A stretch of DNA of 64,000 bases from JAFGRU01 sp016934985 (GTDB taxonomy: Bacteria > Desulfobacterota > Desulfuromonadia > Desulfuromonadales > JAAYDE01): the NCBI GenBank assembly GCA_963665045.2, contig CAXXJQ010000006.1:124001-188000 (forward strand), written 5' to 3'. The position numbers and the translations under genes were made by a program. Shown here in pieces: positions 1 to 7,411 of the stretch (positions are counted from its first letter, which is position 1; each line of letters begins with the position of its first letter). The notes under the pieces are model-generated. The model was not told the origin of the DNA. It worked only from the letters and a program-made list of their open reading frames with translations, and did not search any database.

Positions 1-65
1 AGATCAATTTGGTTTTGGACAACTTCTAAAATTGCTGATTTCAGCCTTTTATTATGCTTCATCAT
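1..65 (-). CDS. 5' end of a gene-cassette ORF (partial)
   Basis: The minus strand opens with two adjacent ATG codons (63-65 and 60-62), about 13 bases past the recombination core at 78-84. It reads MMKHNKRLKSAILEVVQNQI and runs off the window edge. This is the first gene of the fifth cassette in the integron array. The visible start resembles a family of small acidic or basic proteins beginning KRLKxAILEVVxNQ, but about 21 residues are too few for a firm assignment. The start is inferred from its position just after the attC core. Confidence 0.5.
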   Translation of the reverse strand, partial: MMKHNKRLKSAILEVVQNQID

Positions 66-77
66 CACACCTTGAAA

Positions 78-181
78 TTATAACCGTTTTGATAACCGGG
101 CCGTGGCTCAGGAAAAACTGGTAGCGGCTTTTTCGAGAAACGCCCCGTTAAAATCGCTCCGCCTTGATTGAAGGGTTAGCC
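78..181 (-). repeat. attC site of cassette 4
   Basis: Read on the minus strand, the site opens with GGCTAAC (175-181) and closes with GTTATAA (78-84). These match the R'' and R' core types of integron attC sites. Between them lies an imperfect palindrome that is nearly the same as those at 3731-3833 and 4278-4380 (shared blocks GGAGCGATTT and CTGAGCCAC). Such homogeneity among attC sites is typical of chromosomal integrons. The stop codon of the preceding cassette ORF lies inside the site. Confidence 0.85.
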
Positions 182-732
182 ACCGGCTTTAAATGACAGC
201 GTTTACCATCACTGTAGATATTTTCTCTAAGCCACTGAAGTCCTGACGTAAAATTTGATGCATACTCTTTAACTTTTTTGTCTTGGATAAACGAATTGTA
301 AATTGGCAAAAATTCATTCAAATATTTTTCAGCGTTATCTATTTCGCCAACCATCACCGCAGAAACTGCTGCGCCAAAATAGAGCCTAAGGGGATCAGTT
401 ACTCCAACATTTGAGGGTGATAGTTCTAGAGCACTCATTGAATTTTTGTAGGCAGCAAGACTCTCTTCATATTTTTCTTGTTTATATAAAAGGTCGTCAC
501 CCTCAGATCGCCACAATGCTGCTGTGTATTTATGGGGGAGTTTTTTAAGCCAGTCTTTTCGGAGTATGCGTGCCTTTTCAATTTCCCCAATACGTTCCAG
601 TTTGTCGATTTGTGATTTTATGGAAATGGGTTTTAAAACTGGCAACTGGAAAATTGGCCACAGTATTGGGGAAAAAACCCAATTGATTATTCGCAGAGTC
701 CAAATTTGAAAATTGGTCGAAAACTGAATCAT
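148..732 (-). CDS. Cassette-borne TPR-like protein of unknown function
   Basis: This is a 194-residue cassette gene. Its ATG lies 2 bases past the cassette core GTTAGCC (734-740), and its stop is inside the attC. Residues about 8-35 are hydrophobic with a Trp/Pro-rich core and may anchor it in the membrane. Residues about 40-170 look like helical repeats of TPR type (EKARILRKDWLKK; GDDLLYKQEKYEESLAAYKNS; GEIDNAEKYLNEFLPIY). No catalytic motif is visible. Its natural position would be directly after cassette 3, but an IS1182-type element now separates them, so expression from the integron promoter is probably weakened. The function is unknown. Confidence 0.75.
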   Translation of the reverse strand: MIQFSTNFQIWTLRIINWVFSPILWPIFQLPVLKPISIKSQIDKLERIGEIEKARILRKDWLKKLPHKYTAALWRSEGDDLLYKQEKYEESLAAYKNSMSALELSPSNVGVTDPLRLYFGAAVSAVMVGEIDNAEKYLNEFLPIYNSFIQDKKVKEYASNFTSGLQWLRENIYSDGKRCHLKPVANPSIKAERF

Positions 733-884
733 TGGCTAACGAGCCTGTAGAAAAACCCTGTTGGTAAGTCTTCTTCCCGCCATCAGGACTCTTTGGCTCT
801 AAAATTTTACCGTTGAATATTACGCTACCTTTTTCGCAGCCCTTTTTCCCCTGCCAGGGACCTCTTTTCCCTTCCTTTTGCCCC

Positions 885-1620
885 TTATGACGCCATTCCG
901 TAGCGGTGGATCTTTAACATGTTGTGCAACATGGTCATGAGTTTCCACTGCCCATCAACCTTTCTCTTGCCCCGTAATGTGAATCTTTTGATGCCAAGGG
1001 CGTCCGTGATGTTCCCAAACACCGGCTCCACAATCCCTAATCGCATACTGTAGATGTGGCGACCCAGGTTTGAATCGATCTTCTGTCTCATGCGTTCCAA
1101 AGCTCCCCGTTTTTGGGGCGCTACACTTCCAATCCTGATGTTGACCTGCCGGGCACCTTTCTGGTTGACGCTCCGCAGGCATTTGGCCCGTTGCAGACAA
1201 CCATCGCAAGCTTTCTGGTACCCTTGAAACTGCATGAAGATGTTGTTCCCGATCTTTGCCTCGGCGGATTTGAGCCACATCTCTTTGCCGGCTGGACAGA
1301 CACAGGTCTTTTGGTCAAGATCGACCTGAAAATCGTCGACGCCATAGCGGCTTTTGCTGGACTTTGCTTTGTGGCGCTTCGCGTCCTGGAAGCGGGGATC
1401 GCGGGAGCGAAAGCCGGTGTCGGCAACATAGGCATCGATCTTGTGCTCTTCCAGATATTCCAACGTCTCCGTGCTGTGATAGCCGCTGTCTGCCAGCACC
1501 TTGCCCTCTTTCAGGGGGCTTTCTTTATCTTTTTCGAAGGCCTCTTCGATCTGTTCGACCATCGGCTCCAACAGCCCGTGCTCCTGCCCTTGCCCGAACG
1601 CTTCGGCGCTGACCACAACG
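885..1620 (-). pseudogene. IS1182-type transposase, C-terminal half
   Basis: This fragment continues the frame and family of 2880-3664. It opens VVSAEAFGQGQEHGLLEP, where the upstream half ends SKHQV. It carries the DDE-type continuation: an Asp in the ADSGYHS motif, a Cys-rich segment (CVCPAGKEMW, CDGCLQRAKC) and a C-terminal domain with the Glu-containing GIVEPVFGNI. The IS3-type element at 1621-2879 interrupts the gene, so no complete transposase can be made from this copy. Removing the nested element restores one uninterrupted reading frame to a good approximation. Confidence 0.85.
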
Positions 1621-1686
1621 TGAAGTGGTAAAAAAGAGTGGACACTTTTCTAAGAGCGGGTTACTACCCTCTTGAGGAGGTGTTAC

Positions 1687-1992
1687 ATGTCAGAAAAGCG
1701 AAGGCAATATACACAGGAATTTAAAGATTCGGCAGTGAAGCTGGTCACGGAACAGGGTTATAAAATATCGGAGGCCGCCCGTAATCTCGGTGTCAATGCC
1801 AGTTTGTTGAGGCGTTGGAAAAAAGAGGTCGAGGCGGGCACAACAAGTGGCGCAAATGGATGTTTGTCAGCAGAAAACAAAGCAGAGCTGTTGCGGCTGA
1901 AGAAAGAGAATCATCGTTTAAAGCTTGAGCGAGAAATTTTAAAAAAGGCAGCGGCCTTCTTCGCCAAAGAATCGGGGAGCGGTATCGACTGA
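1687..1992 (+). CDS. IS3-family transposase OrfA (HTH protein)
   Basis: The protein has 101 residues. A strong ribosome site (GAGGAGG, 1674-1680) precedes the ATG at 1687, so I prefer it to the in-frame upstream start. Residues about 5-50 form the HTH_Tnp_1 fold (RRQYTQEFKDSAVKLV; ISEAARNLGVNASLLRRWKK). Residues 65-90 are a leucine-zipper-like coiled coil. Near its end the frame reads through A AAA AAG (1941-1947), in phase for the -1 ribosomal slip that makes the OrfAB transposase in this family. OrfA alone binds the element ends and regulates. Confidence 0.9.
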   Translation: MSEKRRQYTQEFKDSAVKLVTEQGYKISEAARNLGVNASLLRRWKKEVEAGTTSGANGCLSAENKAELLRLKKENHRLKLEREILKKAAAFFAKESGSGID

Positions 1993-2027
1993 TCGATGCC
2001 GAGAAGAAGGTTTTTCCCATATCCCTG

Positions 2028-2849
2028 ATGTGCAAGGTTCTGGAGGTTTCCCGAAGCGGTTATTATACTTGGGCAAAACGAGAGAAATCATCCAGGCAGA
2101 AGGACTATGAAAAGTTGATTCCTATCGTTCAAAACGCCGACAAGGTCTCAAAAGGGACGTATGGGGCCAGGCGGATGGCCAAAGAGATAGAAGCTCATGG
2201 AAGCCCCTGCGGACGCGGCAAAGCGGCAACGGTCATGAAACTGGCCAATGTTTCCGCGAAGCAAAAAAGAAAATTCAAAGTTACCACCGATAGCCGGCAC
2301 ACTTTGCCGATAGCACCGAACTTATTAAATCGAGAATTTTCGGTGAACGCACCGGACCAGGTCTATGTGTCAGACATCACCTATCTTTGGACCCAGGAAG
2401 GCTGGTTGTATCTGGCCGTGGTCCTGGATCTCTTTTCCCGTCAGGTTGTTGGGTGGTCCATGGATCAACGGATGGAACGCACCTTGGTCATGGATGCCTT
2501 GCGTATGGCGGCCTGGCAACGGAAACCGGTCCAGGGATTATTATTTCACTCAGACCGGGGGAGTCAGTACTGCAGCGCCGACTTTCAGGCCATGCTCGTG
2601 ACATACGGGATGATCAGCAGCATGAGCCGGAAAGGGAATTGCTGGGACAATTCGGTTGCGGAAAGTTTTTTTGGCAGCCTGAAAACCGAACGGGTATTTT
2701 TCTCCAACTATAAAACCAGAGATGATGCCCGCAGGGATGTCATTGATTATATCGAAATGTTTTACAATAGCAGGAGGCGACATTCTTATCTGGGATATGT
2801 CAGTCCGAGAGAATTTGAGGAAATACAGCGATTAAAAAAAGTGGCTTAA
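2028..2849 (+). CDS. IS3-family transposase OrfB (DDE integrase core)
   Basis: The protein has 273 residues and lies in the -1 frame relative to orfA. An HTH_21-like segment (DYEKLIPIVQNADKVSKGTYGARRM) is followed by an rve integrase core. The catalytic triad is visible: Asp in VSDITYLW, Asp in FHSDRGSQY, and Glu in DNSVAESFFGSLKTE. It ends YNSRRRHSYLGYVSPREFE, the usual C-terminus. In this family OrfB is mostly made as an OrfAB fusion by -1 frameshifting at 1941-1947; the GTG/ATG-initiated OrfB alone may be minor. The frame is intact. Confidence 0.9.
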   Translation: MCKVLEVSRSGYYTWAKREKSSRQKDYEKLIPIVQNADKVSKGTYGARRMAKEIEAHGSPCGRGKAATVMKLANVSAKQKRKFKVTTDSRHTLPIAPNLLNREFSVNAPDQVYVSDITYLWTQEGWLYLAVVLDLFSRQVVGWSMDQRMERTLVMDALRMAAWQRKPVQGLLFHSDRGSQYCSADFQAMLVTYGMISSMSRKGNCWDNSVAESFFGSLKTERVFFSNYKTRDDARRDVIDYIEMFYNSRRRHSYLGYVSPREFEEIQRLKKVA

Positions 2850-2879
2850 TCAACTGTCCATTTTTACTTGACCACCTCA

Positions 2880-3664
2880 ACCTGATGTTTACTGTCGACG
2901 GCAGCAACTCCGGTATAACCCTGAATCACGCCTCGGCTGGTCTTCATCTTGGCGCTCTCGTTGTCGGTGATGTTGCTTTGTACTTCTTTACCGGAGTGCC
3001 CCACACGCTTGTCGTTGGTTGCCAGAAAACGCTCTATCTTGGCGCTGGCTTTGAGCAGGGTTTCGATCTGCTTCTCTTCCCGGTGGCGGATCGAATCGTC
3101 GTTCTCGCCTTTTTGGTCTTCTTCGCGATGCTTGGACAGCATGTGCTGCACAGCCTTTTCGATCTTGCGGCTTTTTTTGCGCAAAGCGCCGTGGGTGCCG
3201 CTCCATTCTTTGGACGCGTTGGAGGGCAGCTTGCAGCCGTCGATGGCAAACATCTCCTTACCGATCAAATTCATCTCGTCACAGATCATCAGGACCTGAT
3301 GAAACAGTTGGGCGATTTCATCGAAGGAGCCGGAGATAAAGTCGGCGATAGTCGTGAAGTGGGGGCGGCTGTCGGCCGACAACGCCATAAACAAAACATT
3401 CTCACGGCACAGCGCTTCGATACGGCGGCTGCCGGTCACGCCACGGGAGTAGGCCAGCACCACGATCTTGAACAGGAGGGCCGGATCGTAGGCGGGGCGC
3501 CCGCCTTCTTCGTTGCGGTATTTGTGATAAAAAATATTGAAATCGAATTTATGATCGACGAGGTAGTTGAGGGTGTGTTCGAAGGTGCCGGGGAGAATTT
3601 GACGGTCAAAGGAGACCGGCACAAGGACTGTTTGATCCGGGTTGGTATCTTGGAAGCGCGGCAT
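2880..3664 (-). pseudogene. IS1182-type transposase, N-terminal half
   Basis: The start codon and N-terminal DUF772-like domain are present: about 260 residues, including the GRPAYDPALLFKIVVLAYSRG motif and the catalytic-domain start MFAIDGCKLPSNASKEWSG with its Asp. A Lys/Glu-rich coiled stretch follows at about 165-215. The reading frame enters the right end of the nested IS3-type element (2864-2879) and stops there. The missing C-terminal part is at 885-1620. It is non-functional as it stands. Confidence 0.85.
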
Positions 3665-3730
3665 GTTTTCCTTCCTTTGAATATCGTAAAAACTGCCACG
3701 ATAATAGCATATTACAGGGTTTTCCTACAC

Positions 3731-3833
3731 CCTCAACGTGGCTATAACCGGGCGCGCGGCTCAGTTAAAACTAGCAGCGAGCTTTTAGAGAAACGCGCCG
3801 AGGAAATCGCTCCGGTTGATAGATTGGTTGGGC
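3731..3833 (-). repeat. attC site of cassette 3
   Basis: On the minus strand this runs from GCCCAAC (3827-3833, R'' type) to GTTGAGG (3731-3737, R' type), with the same imperfect palindrome as the other array sites (CCGGAGCGATTTCC ... CGCCCGGTTATAG). The R'' core is the complement of the GTTGGGC core that opens the same cassette at 4278-4284, as expected for a cassette excised and inserted as a circle. The IS1182-type element begins immediately beyond the R' core. Confidence 0.88.
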
Positions 3834-3845
3834 ATCCCCCACAAA

Positions 3846-4205
3846 TTATCTCAAAACACTTGTCCAGATTAAAACTAAGGTAACAAACACAACAATAAAA
3901 AAGAAAAGCGGTAATTCAAAAAGAAACCTGCGAATTCGTTTTTTCAAAAGTGCAATGGCTTGATCCCCCAAATTTTCATCCGAACGCCAAATAAAATCAT
4001 ACACAGCCTTTGTATAGTATAGGGTCCAAGAAGGCATACGATACCAACCTGTCAGGTCTTGCTTCATTTTTTTCCATTCAGCTTCATGATGCTCCAACAT
4101 ATAGGCGTTAAATTTAATGTGGATAAGGTAGTAATGTCTGCCCAATAGAAATACCCATATTATTGCGATGGTTGCAATGTAGGCGTAAGCAGCAAAAGCT
4201 TTCAT
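3846..4205 (-). CDS. Cassette-borne small membrane protein
   Basis: Starting at ATG 4205, the protein has 119 residues. An in-frame TTG upstream lies inside the attC core and is unlikely to be used. There is one hydrophobic helix at about residues 5-24 (YIATIAIIWVFLLG) and a second at the C-terminus (LFFFIVVFVTLVLIWTSVL), with a charged, aromatic middle part (EAEWKKMKQDLTGWYRMPSW) and a basic stretch KKRIRRF before the last helix. The likely topology is two membrane spans with a central loop. I do not recognise the family, and as usual for cassettes it has no neighbour-based clue. Confidence 0.7.
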   Translation of the reverse strand: MKAFAAYAYIATIAIIWVFLLGRHYYLIHIKFNAYMLEHHEAEWKKMKQDLTGWYRMPSWTLYYTKAVYDFIWRSDENLGDQAIALLKKRIRRFLFELPLFFFIVVFVTLVLIWTSVLR

Positions 4206-4277
4206 GTTACCCCACGTTTTTTCTAAAACGCACAATATCCCGTTTAATCTTTTGCCGACCCATGCTTTCCATCGTCT

Positions 4278-4380
4278 GCCCAACGTTGCGATAACCGGGC
4301 GTGTGGCTCAGGTAAAACTAGTAGCGGCCTTTTCGAGAAGCGCGCCGTGGAAATCGCTCCGGTTCATAAAATTGTTATGA
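4278..4380 (-). repeat. attC site of cassette 2
   Basis: Minus-strand limits are TCATAAC (4374-4380) and GTTGGGC (4278-4284, an exact GTTRRRY match). Its interior is close to those of the sites at 78-181 and 3731-3833: GGAGCGATTTCCACGGCGCG, then TCGAAAAGGCCGCTACTAGT, then the matching right arm. The R'' core is complementary to GTTATGA at the head of the same cassette (4881-4887). Confidence 0.88.
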
Positions 4381-4387
4381 ACTCACC

Positions 4388-4870
4388 CTATTTTTCTGGC
4401 AAATTCTTTTTTAGTGATTCAAGAGATTCTTTTAAGTTTTGAAGAGTTTTCTCAGTTGACATGAACTTTATGTATATGACTCTAAATAACCCCTCTTCAC
4501 TCTCAGAGATTAAACTTATCGCAAATTTTTCATCTTCAACCCGCCACGCTTCATGGCTACCCGGGTTGAAAATTTTATGTCTTGATTGTGGATATTTTTT
4601 ATTTATTGATTCGGCAATTTCAATAAAACTTACATCTTTTGCTGAATAGTAAATTGATGAAGCTATATATCGACCATCATCAGTATCAAGCTGAATAACT
4701 TTTGGCTCAATAAAATTTAAACCCTCTATCGATGGACTCTCTAGCGGGCTGATACTTTGCGATATTTTCTGGCCGAGAACAGCAGTATTAAAAAATAAAA
4801 TTTCATCGGAAAGTGCAAAGGAGGGGCATAAAATAACTAAAATTATTACTATAGATTGCAATCGTGTCAT
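4388..4870 (-). CDS. Cassette-borne exported protein of unknown function
   Basis: The protein has 160 residues. The N-terminus is a clear signal peptide (MTRLQSIVIILVILCPSFALS), with probable cleavage near residue 21. The mature part is mixed alpha/beta with no Cys beyond the signal and no motif I can name. Features include SISPLESPSIEGLNFIEPK, a Tyr-rich stretch GRYIASSIYYSAKDVSF and a Lys/Leu-rich C-terminal helix. It starts 11 bases inside the cassette core GTTATGA and ends just before the attC. Export suggests action in the periplasm or outside the cell. Confidence 0.75.
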   Translation of the reverse strand: MTRLQSIVIILVILCPSFALSDEILFFNTAVLGQKISQSISPLESPSIEGLNFIEPKVIQLDTDDGRYIASSIYYSAKDVSFIEIAESINKKYPQSRHKIFNPGSHEAWRVEDEKFAISLISESEEGLFRVIYIKFMSTEKTLQNLKESLESLKKNLPEK

Positions 4871-4880
4871 TTCACTTGAC

Positions 4881-5008
4881 TCATAACGTGCCCTTCACCG
4901 GCCGGGCGGGGAACCGCGATAGCCGACAAAGAACGAAAAAGATTAAATAACGAAAACCTCAAAAACTGCTCAACGTAGCCCGGTCCGAGTGCAAGGGGCT
5001 TGTTCGCT
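4881..5008 (-). repeat. attC site of cassette 1
   Basis: Minus-strand limits are AGCGAAC (5002-5008) and GTTATGA (4881-4887). The inner arms pair: AAGCCCCTTGCAC near 4990-5003 with GTGAAGGGCAC near 4887-4899. The centre is longer and more AT-rich than in the other three sites (128 bp against about 103 bp) and does not share their sequence. This cassette was therefore probably acquired from another source. The core complements GTTCGCT at the attI junction (5418-5424). Confidence 0.75.
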
Positions 5009-5009
5009 T

Positions 5010-5405
5010 TTATTCGTATTGTTTCATCTCTTCAAGTAAGTCCTCAAGTAATTTAGAAGGCTCAACTACAACCGATTTTAGTTCTTTGTTTGGGCATACA
5101 GCCACCAACAATCCATCATTTTTCATTCCGGGCAACCACCTGGAAATAAATGATTCCAAATCAATTAATTCTGGTTTCGAACCATCAAATGAACCTGAAA
5201 TATGAAATTCTGCAAAACGTGGATGAGGCCAGACTGGTAGGCTTTGTTTTTCATCGGGACTTCCGAATAGGCACCACCCAGAAGGTGATTTCAAACCCCA
5301 TACTTCTTCCCAATCAGCAACTTTCCGAACGAAATAATCATAACGTTCAGCACCAGGCATCTTGTTAATATTATCAAATTCTTTTTGATGTATTTCCCAA
5401 GTCAT
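5010..5405 (-). CDS. DUF2750-like protein in the first cassette
   Basis: The protein has 131 residues and occupies the cassette next to attI, the best-expressed position. It shows the layout of the DUF2750 family: YDYFVRKVADWEEVWGL near the N-terminus, GWCLFGSPDE, PVWPHPRFAEF, and an acidic segment with LIDLESFISRWLPGM then DGLLVAVCPN. That family is small and cytoplasmic, and its function is unknown. The ATG is at 5405 with only a poor ribosome site, as is common in cassettes. The family match is by eye and the role is not inferable. Confidence 0.75.
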   Translation of the reverse strand: MTWEIHQKEFDNINKMPGAERYDYFVRKVADWEEVWGLKSPSGWCLFGSPDEKQSLPVWPHPRFAEFHISGSFDGSKPELIDLESFISRWLPGMKNDGLLVAVCPNKELKSVVVEPSKLLEDLLEEMKQYE

Positions 5406-5417
5406 ATTTTTTCAGAA

Positions 5418-5551
5418 AGCGAACAAGTGAGTATACAGTTTCTGGATAACTTCCTAAAAATTTCCTAAAGTTGACAACGAAAGGCTGTTTTTTATAATTT
5501 TACTAACTGGATAACACCCCAAATGGGGAATTATACAGAAACTGGATAACT
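5418..5551 (-). other. attI-like primary recombination region with direct repeats
   Basis: The first cassette core (GTTCGCT on the minus strand, 5418-5424) marks the insertion point between the cassette array and the divergent integrase gene. Three direct repeats of CTGGATAAC lie at 5442-5450, 5507-5515 and 5542-5550. Two belong to a 22-bp repeat with four differences, at 5430-5451 and 5530-5551. In known attI sites the integrase binds a simple site plus direct repeats, so these are plausible IntI binding sites. On the minus strand the larger repeats also end in TATACT and TATAAT, possible -10 elements for cassette transcription. Confidence 0.65.
5471..5498 (+). promoter_or_regulatory. Consensus sigma-70 promoter of the integrase gene
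   Basis: TTGACA (5471-5476) and TATAAT (5493-5498) are both perfect consensus hexamers separated by 16 bases. They point to the integrase start 58 bases downstream. No LexA box of the CTGT-N8-ACAG type is clear. Overlap with the repeat-rich attI region suggests possible self-regulation by integrase binding. Confidence 0.75.
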
Positions 5552-5556
5552 CCCTG

Positions 5557-6567
5557 ATGCTGAAAATTCCTCCAGAAATATCCTCCCGGTATGCGGCACT
5601 TTTGGCCCGCAAAAAAGTACCCGAGAGAACTCAAGTCGACTTTCAAAAATGGCTTCGATATTTTCTTGATTTTTGCCAAAAATATGGATTTGAACACTCC
5701 GACAAAGACAGCTTTCCAAAATTCGCCAAAAAACTGGAGGAGAAAAAACAAACCCCGGAACAACAAAAACAGGCCTTTCATGCCATATCGATATATTATG
5801 AATTAACCCTAATGATGTCTAGGGAAAAAGGGCAGCCCCAAGACGGGGCTTCATTTTCAAAAGCAAAAGAAACCCTGCCAACTTCGAAAAACGCCGACTG
5901 GCGGCCCGCCTACCAGGGCCTATCCTCGGAAATAAAATTAAGGCACTATTCACCCAAGACCCTGAAAGCCTACTCGGGCTGGCTTCAAAAGTTTCAGAAT
6001 TTCACCAAAAGCAAAGAAATCGGTCAATTATCCCCTTTGGATGTTAAGGCATTTTTGACCTTCCTGGCTGTCGAGAAAAAAGTCTCTTCTTCATCGCAGA
6101 ACCAGGCATTCAATGCTTTATTGTTCTTTTTCAGGCAGGTTTTAAAGACCGAACTGGGGGATTTGCAGGATGTGCCACGAGCAAAAAGAAAACCCTATAT
6201 TCCTGTTGTTCTGTCCCGCGATGAGATCGACAGGGTTATTGCGGAACTTTCCCCTCCATATGATTTGATTGTTAAACTTTTATACGGTTGCGGTTTGCGG
6301 TTAACTGAATGCATGAATCTTCGTGTACAAAATTTTAATTTTGACAACCGAGTTCTGACCGTTCACGACGGCAAAGGCAAAATACCGAAGCGCGCATCTG
6401 CCCATACCTTTCGCCACAGCTTTGCCAGCCATTTGCTGCAAGCCAATTACGATATTCGGACCATTCAAGAGCTTTTGGGGCACACCGATCTAAAAACAAC
6501 TATGATTTACACCCACACCCTTCAAAGCCAGACTGTCAAAGAGGCGAAAAGTCCGCTGGATTTTTAA
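5557..6567 (+). CDS. intI: Integron integrase IntI with internal deletion
   Basis: This is a tyrosine recombinase of the integron class, now 336 residues. Residues 1-115 are an N-terminal SAM-like extension. Residues 120-275 hold the core-binding domain and the first catalytic Arg (R248 in YGCGLRLTE). At residue 275 the protein jumps from VHDGKGK straight to PKRASAHTFRHS. Compared with IntI1, about 97 residues are missing in frame: the beta-hairpin after the KDR region and the IntI-specific extra helix needed for attC binding. H283, R286, H309 and the nucleophile Y318 (TTMIYTH) remain, as does the C-terminus KSPLDF. It is probably unable to recombine attC sites. The symbol denotes the family. 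Confidence 0.9.
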   Translation: MLKIPPEISSRYAALLARKKVPERTQVDFQKWLRYFLDFCQKYGFEHSDKDSFPKFAKKLEEKKQTPEQQKQAFHAISIYYELTLMMSREKGQPQDGASFSKAKETLPTSKNADWRPAYQGLSSEIKLRHYSPKTLKAYSGWLQKFQNFTKSKEIGQLSPLDVKAFLTFLAVEKKVSSSSQNQAFNALLFFFRQVLKTELGDLQDVPRAKRKPYIPVVLSRDEIDRVIAELSPPYDLIVKLLYGCGLRLTECMNLRVQNFNFDNRVLTVHDGKGKIPKRASAHTFRHSFASHLLQANYDIRTIQELLGHTDLKTTMIYTHTLQSQTVKEAKSPLDF

Positions 6568-6667
6568 CCCGTCCGAACGGAAGAAGGCAGCCCCGCAACT
6601 GAGAGGGATTATTTAAACATGCATGCAAATCAATCATGCAGGACTATTATCGATTAAATTCCTTTGG

Positions 6668-7138
6668 CTATTTTCCACCCAGCCCCTCTTGGATAGCCTC
6701 CCTGGCGAGCTGGTCGCAGCGTTCGTTTTCGTCATGTCCGGCGTGGCCCCGCACCCAGAGCCATTCGACATCATGAACCTGGCAGAGCTCGTAAAGGCGC
6801 TCCCAGAGATCGCGGTTGAGGACTTCCTGCTTTTTGGAATTCTTCCAGTTGTTTTTTATCCACCCGTGTATCCAAGACGTCATACCCTGGCAGACATACT
6901 GGGAATCGGTGGTAAGCTGGACACGGCACGGCTTTTTGAGGGCTTCAAGCCCGGCAATGGCACCCATCAGCTCCATGCGGTTATTGGTGGTCTCCGGCTC
7001 GTAGCCGGACAGCTCTTTGACATTTCCGCGCCAGCGCAAAATGGTTCCGAAACCGCCCGGCCCCGGATTTCCGCTACAGGCCCCGTCGCTGAATATTTCA
7101 ACCACGCCGGCCTTAGCATCACTCGTTGATTTCGTCAT
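6668..7138 (-). CDS. rnhA: Ribonuclease HI
   Basis: The protein has 156 residues, the normal size for bacterial RNase HI. It hydrolyses the RNA strand of RNA-DNA hybrids (R-loops, primer remnants) in the cytoplasm with two metal ions. The four acidic catalytic residues are visible: Asp in FSDGACSGNPGPGG, Glu in NNRMELMGAI, Asp in TTDSQYVCQG and Asp in GHDENERCDQLAR. The basic helix used for substrate grip (WIKNNWKNSKKQEV) is also there. The gene faces the integrase convergently and marks the end of the integron region. Confidence 0.95.
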   Translation of the reverse strand: MTKSTSDAKAGVVEIFSDGACSGNPGPGGFGTILRWRGNVKELSGYEPETTNNRMELMGAIAGLEALKKPCRVQLTTDSQYVCQGMTSWIHGWIKNNWKNSKKQEVLNRDLWERLYELCQVHDVEWLWVRGHAGHDENERCDQLAREAIQEGLGGK

Positions 7139-7411
7139 CGCAAATTCACTGCTCTTTTAGAGGATAAACCCTCGCTTCTCCGAATATACTTTGTCCGGCA
7201 GACCTTTTGTTGCCAAAATCTGAATATTCCTTTATATATAACATCTGTTCATTCTTCCTTAAAATTGTTTATAATTTATTTTAAGGAACTGCTTGGCGTC
7301 AGTAGCAAAAAGTTGCCAGACAGTTTATGGCTGGATAACCTTTCCCATTATTGTAAGGAACCCGGCCTGTTTTGAATACAAACGATTTTACCGAATGGAG
7401 AGTCAGCCTTC

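Larger units (their letters stand above)
1621..2879 (+). mobile_element. IS3-family insertion sequence (about 1.26 kb)
   Basis: The element begins TGAAGTGGTAAAAAAGAG (1621). Its right end, complemented, reads TGAGGTGGTCAAGTAAAA, giving imperfect terminal inverted repeats with the TG...CA ends of the IS3 family. It encodes orfA and orfB in overlapping-type frames with a frameshift heptamer. The short sequence AAC occurs at both junctions with the interrupted transposase, one base off the exact ends on the left, so the target duplication is uncertain. Both ORFs are intact and the element may be active. Confidence 0.85.
746..3729 (-). mobile_element. IS1182-type element interrupted by an IS3-type element
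   Basis: The ends carry an inverted repeat: TGTAGAAAAACCCTG at 746-760 and its complement (TGTAGGAAAACCCTG) at 3715-3729. Without the 1.26-kb nested element it is about 1.7 kb, a normal size for this family. Its single transposase gene, on the minus strand, is split into 2880-3664 and 885-1620. The right end abuts the attC core at 3731-3737, and the left end lies 5 bases from the next cassette core (734-740). The insertion therefore sits in the junction between two cassettes. I see no clear target duplication. Confidence 0.8.
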
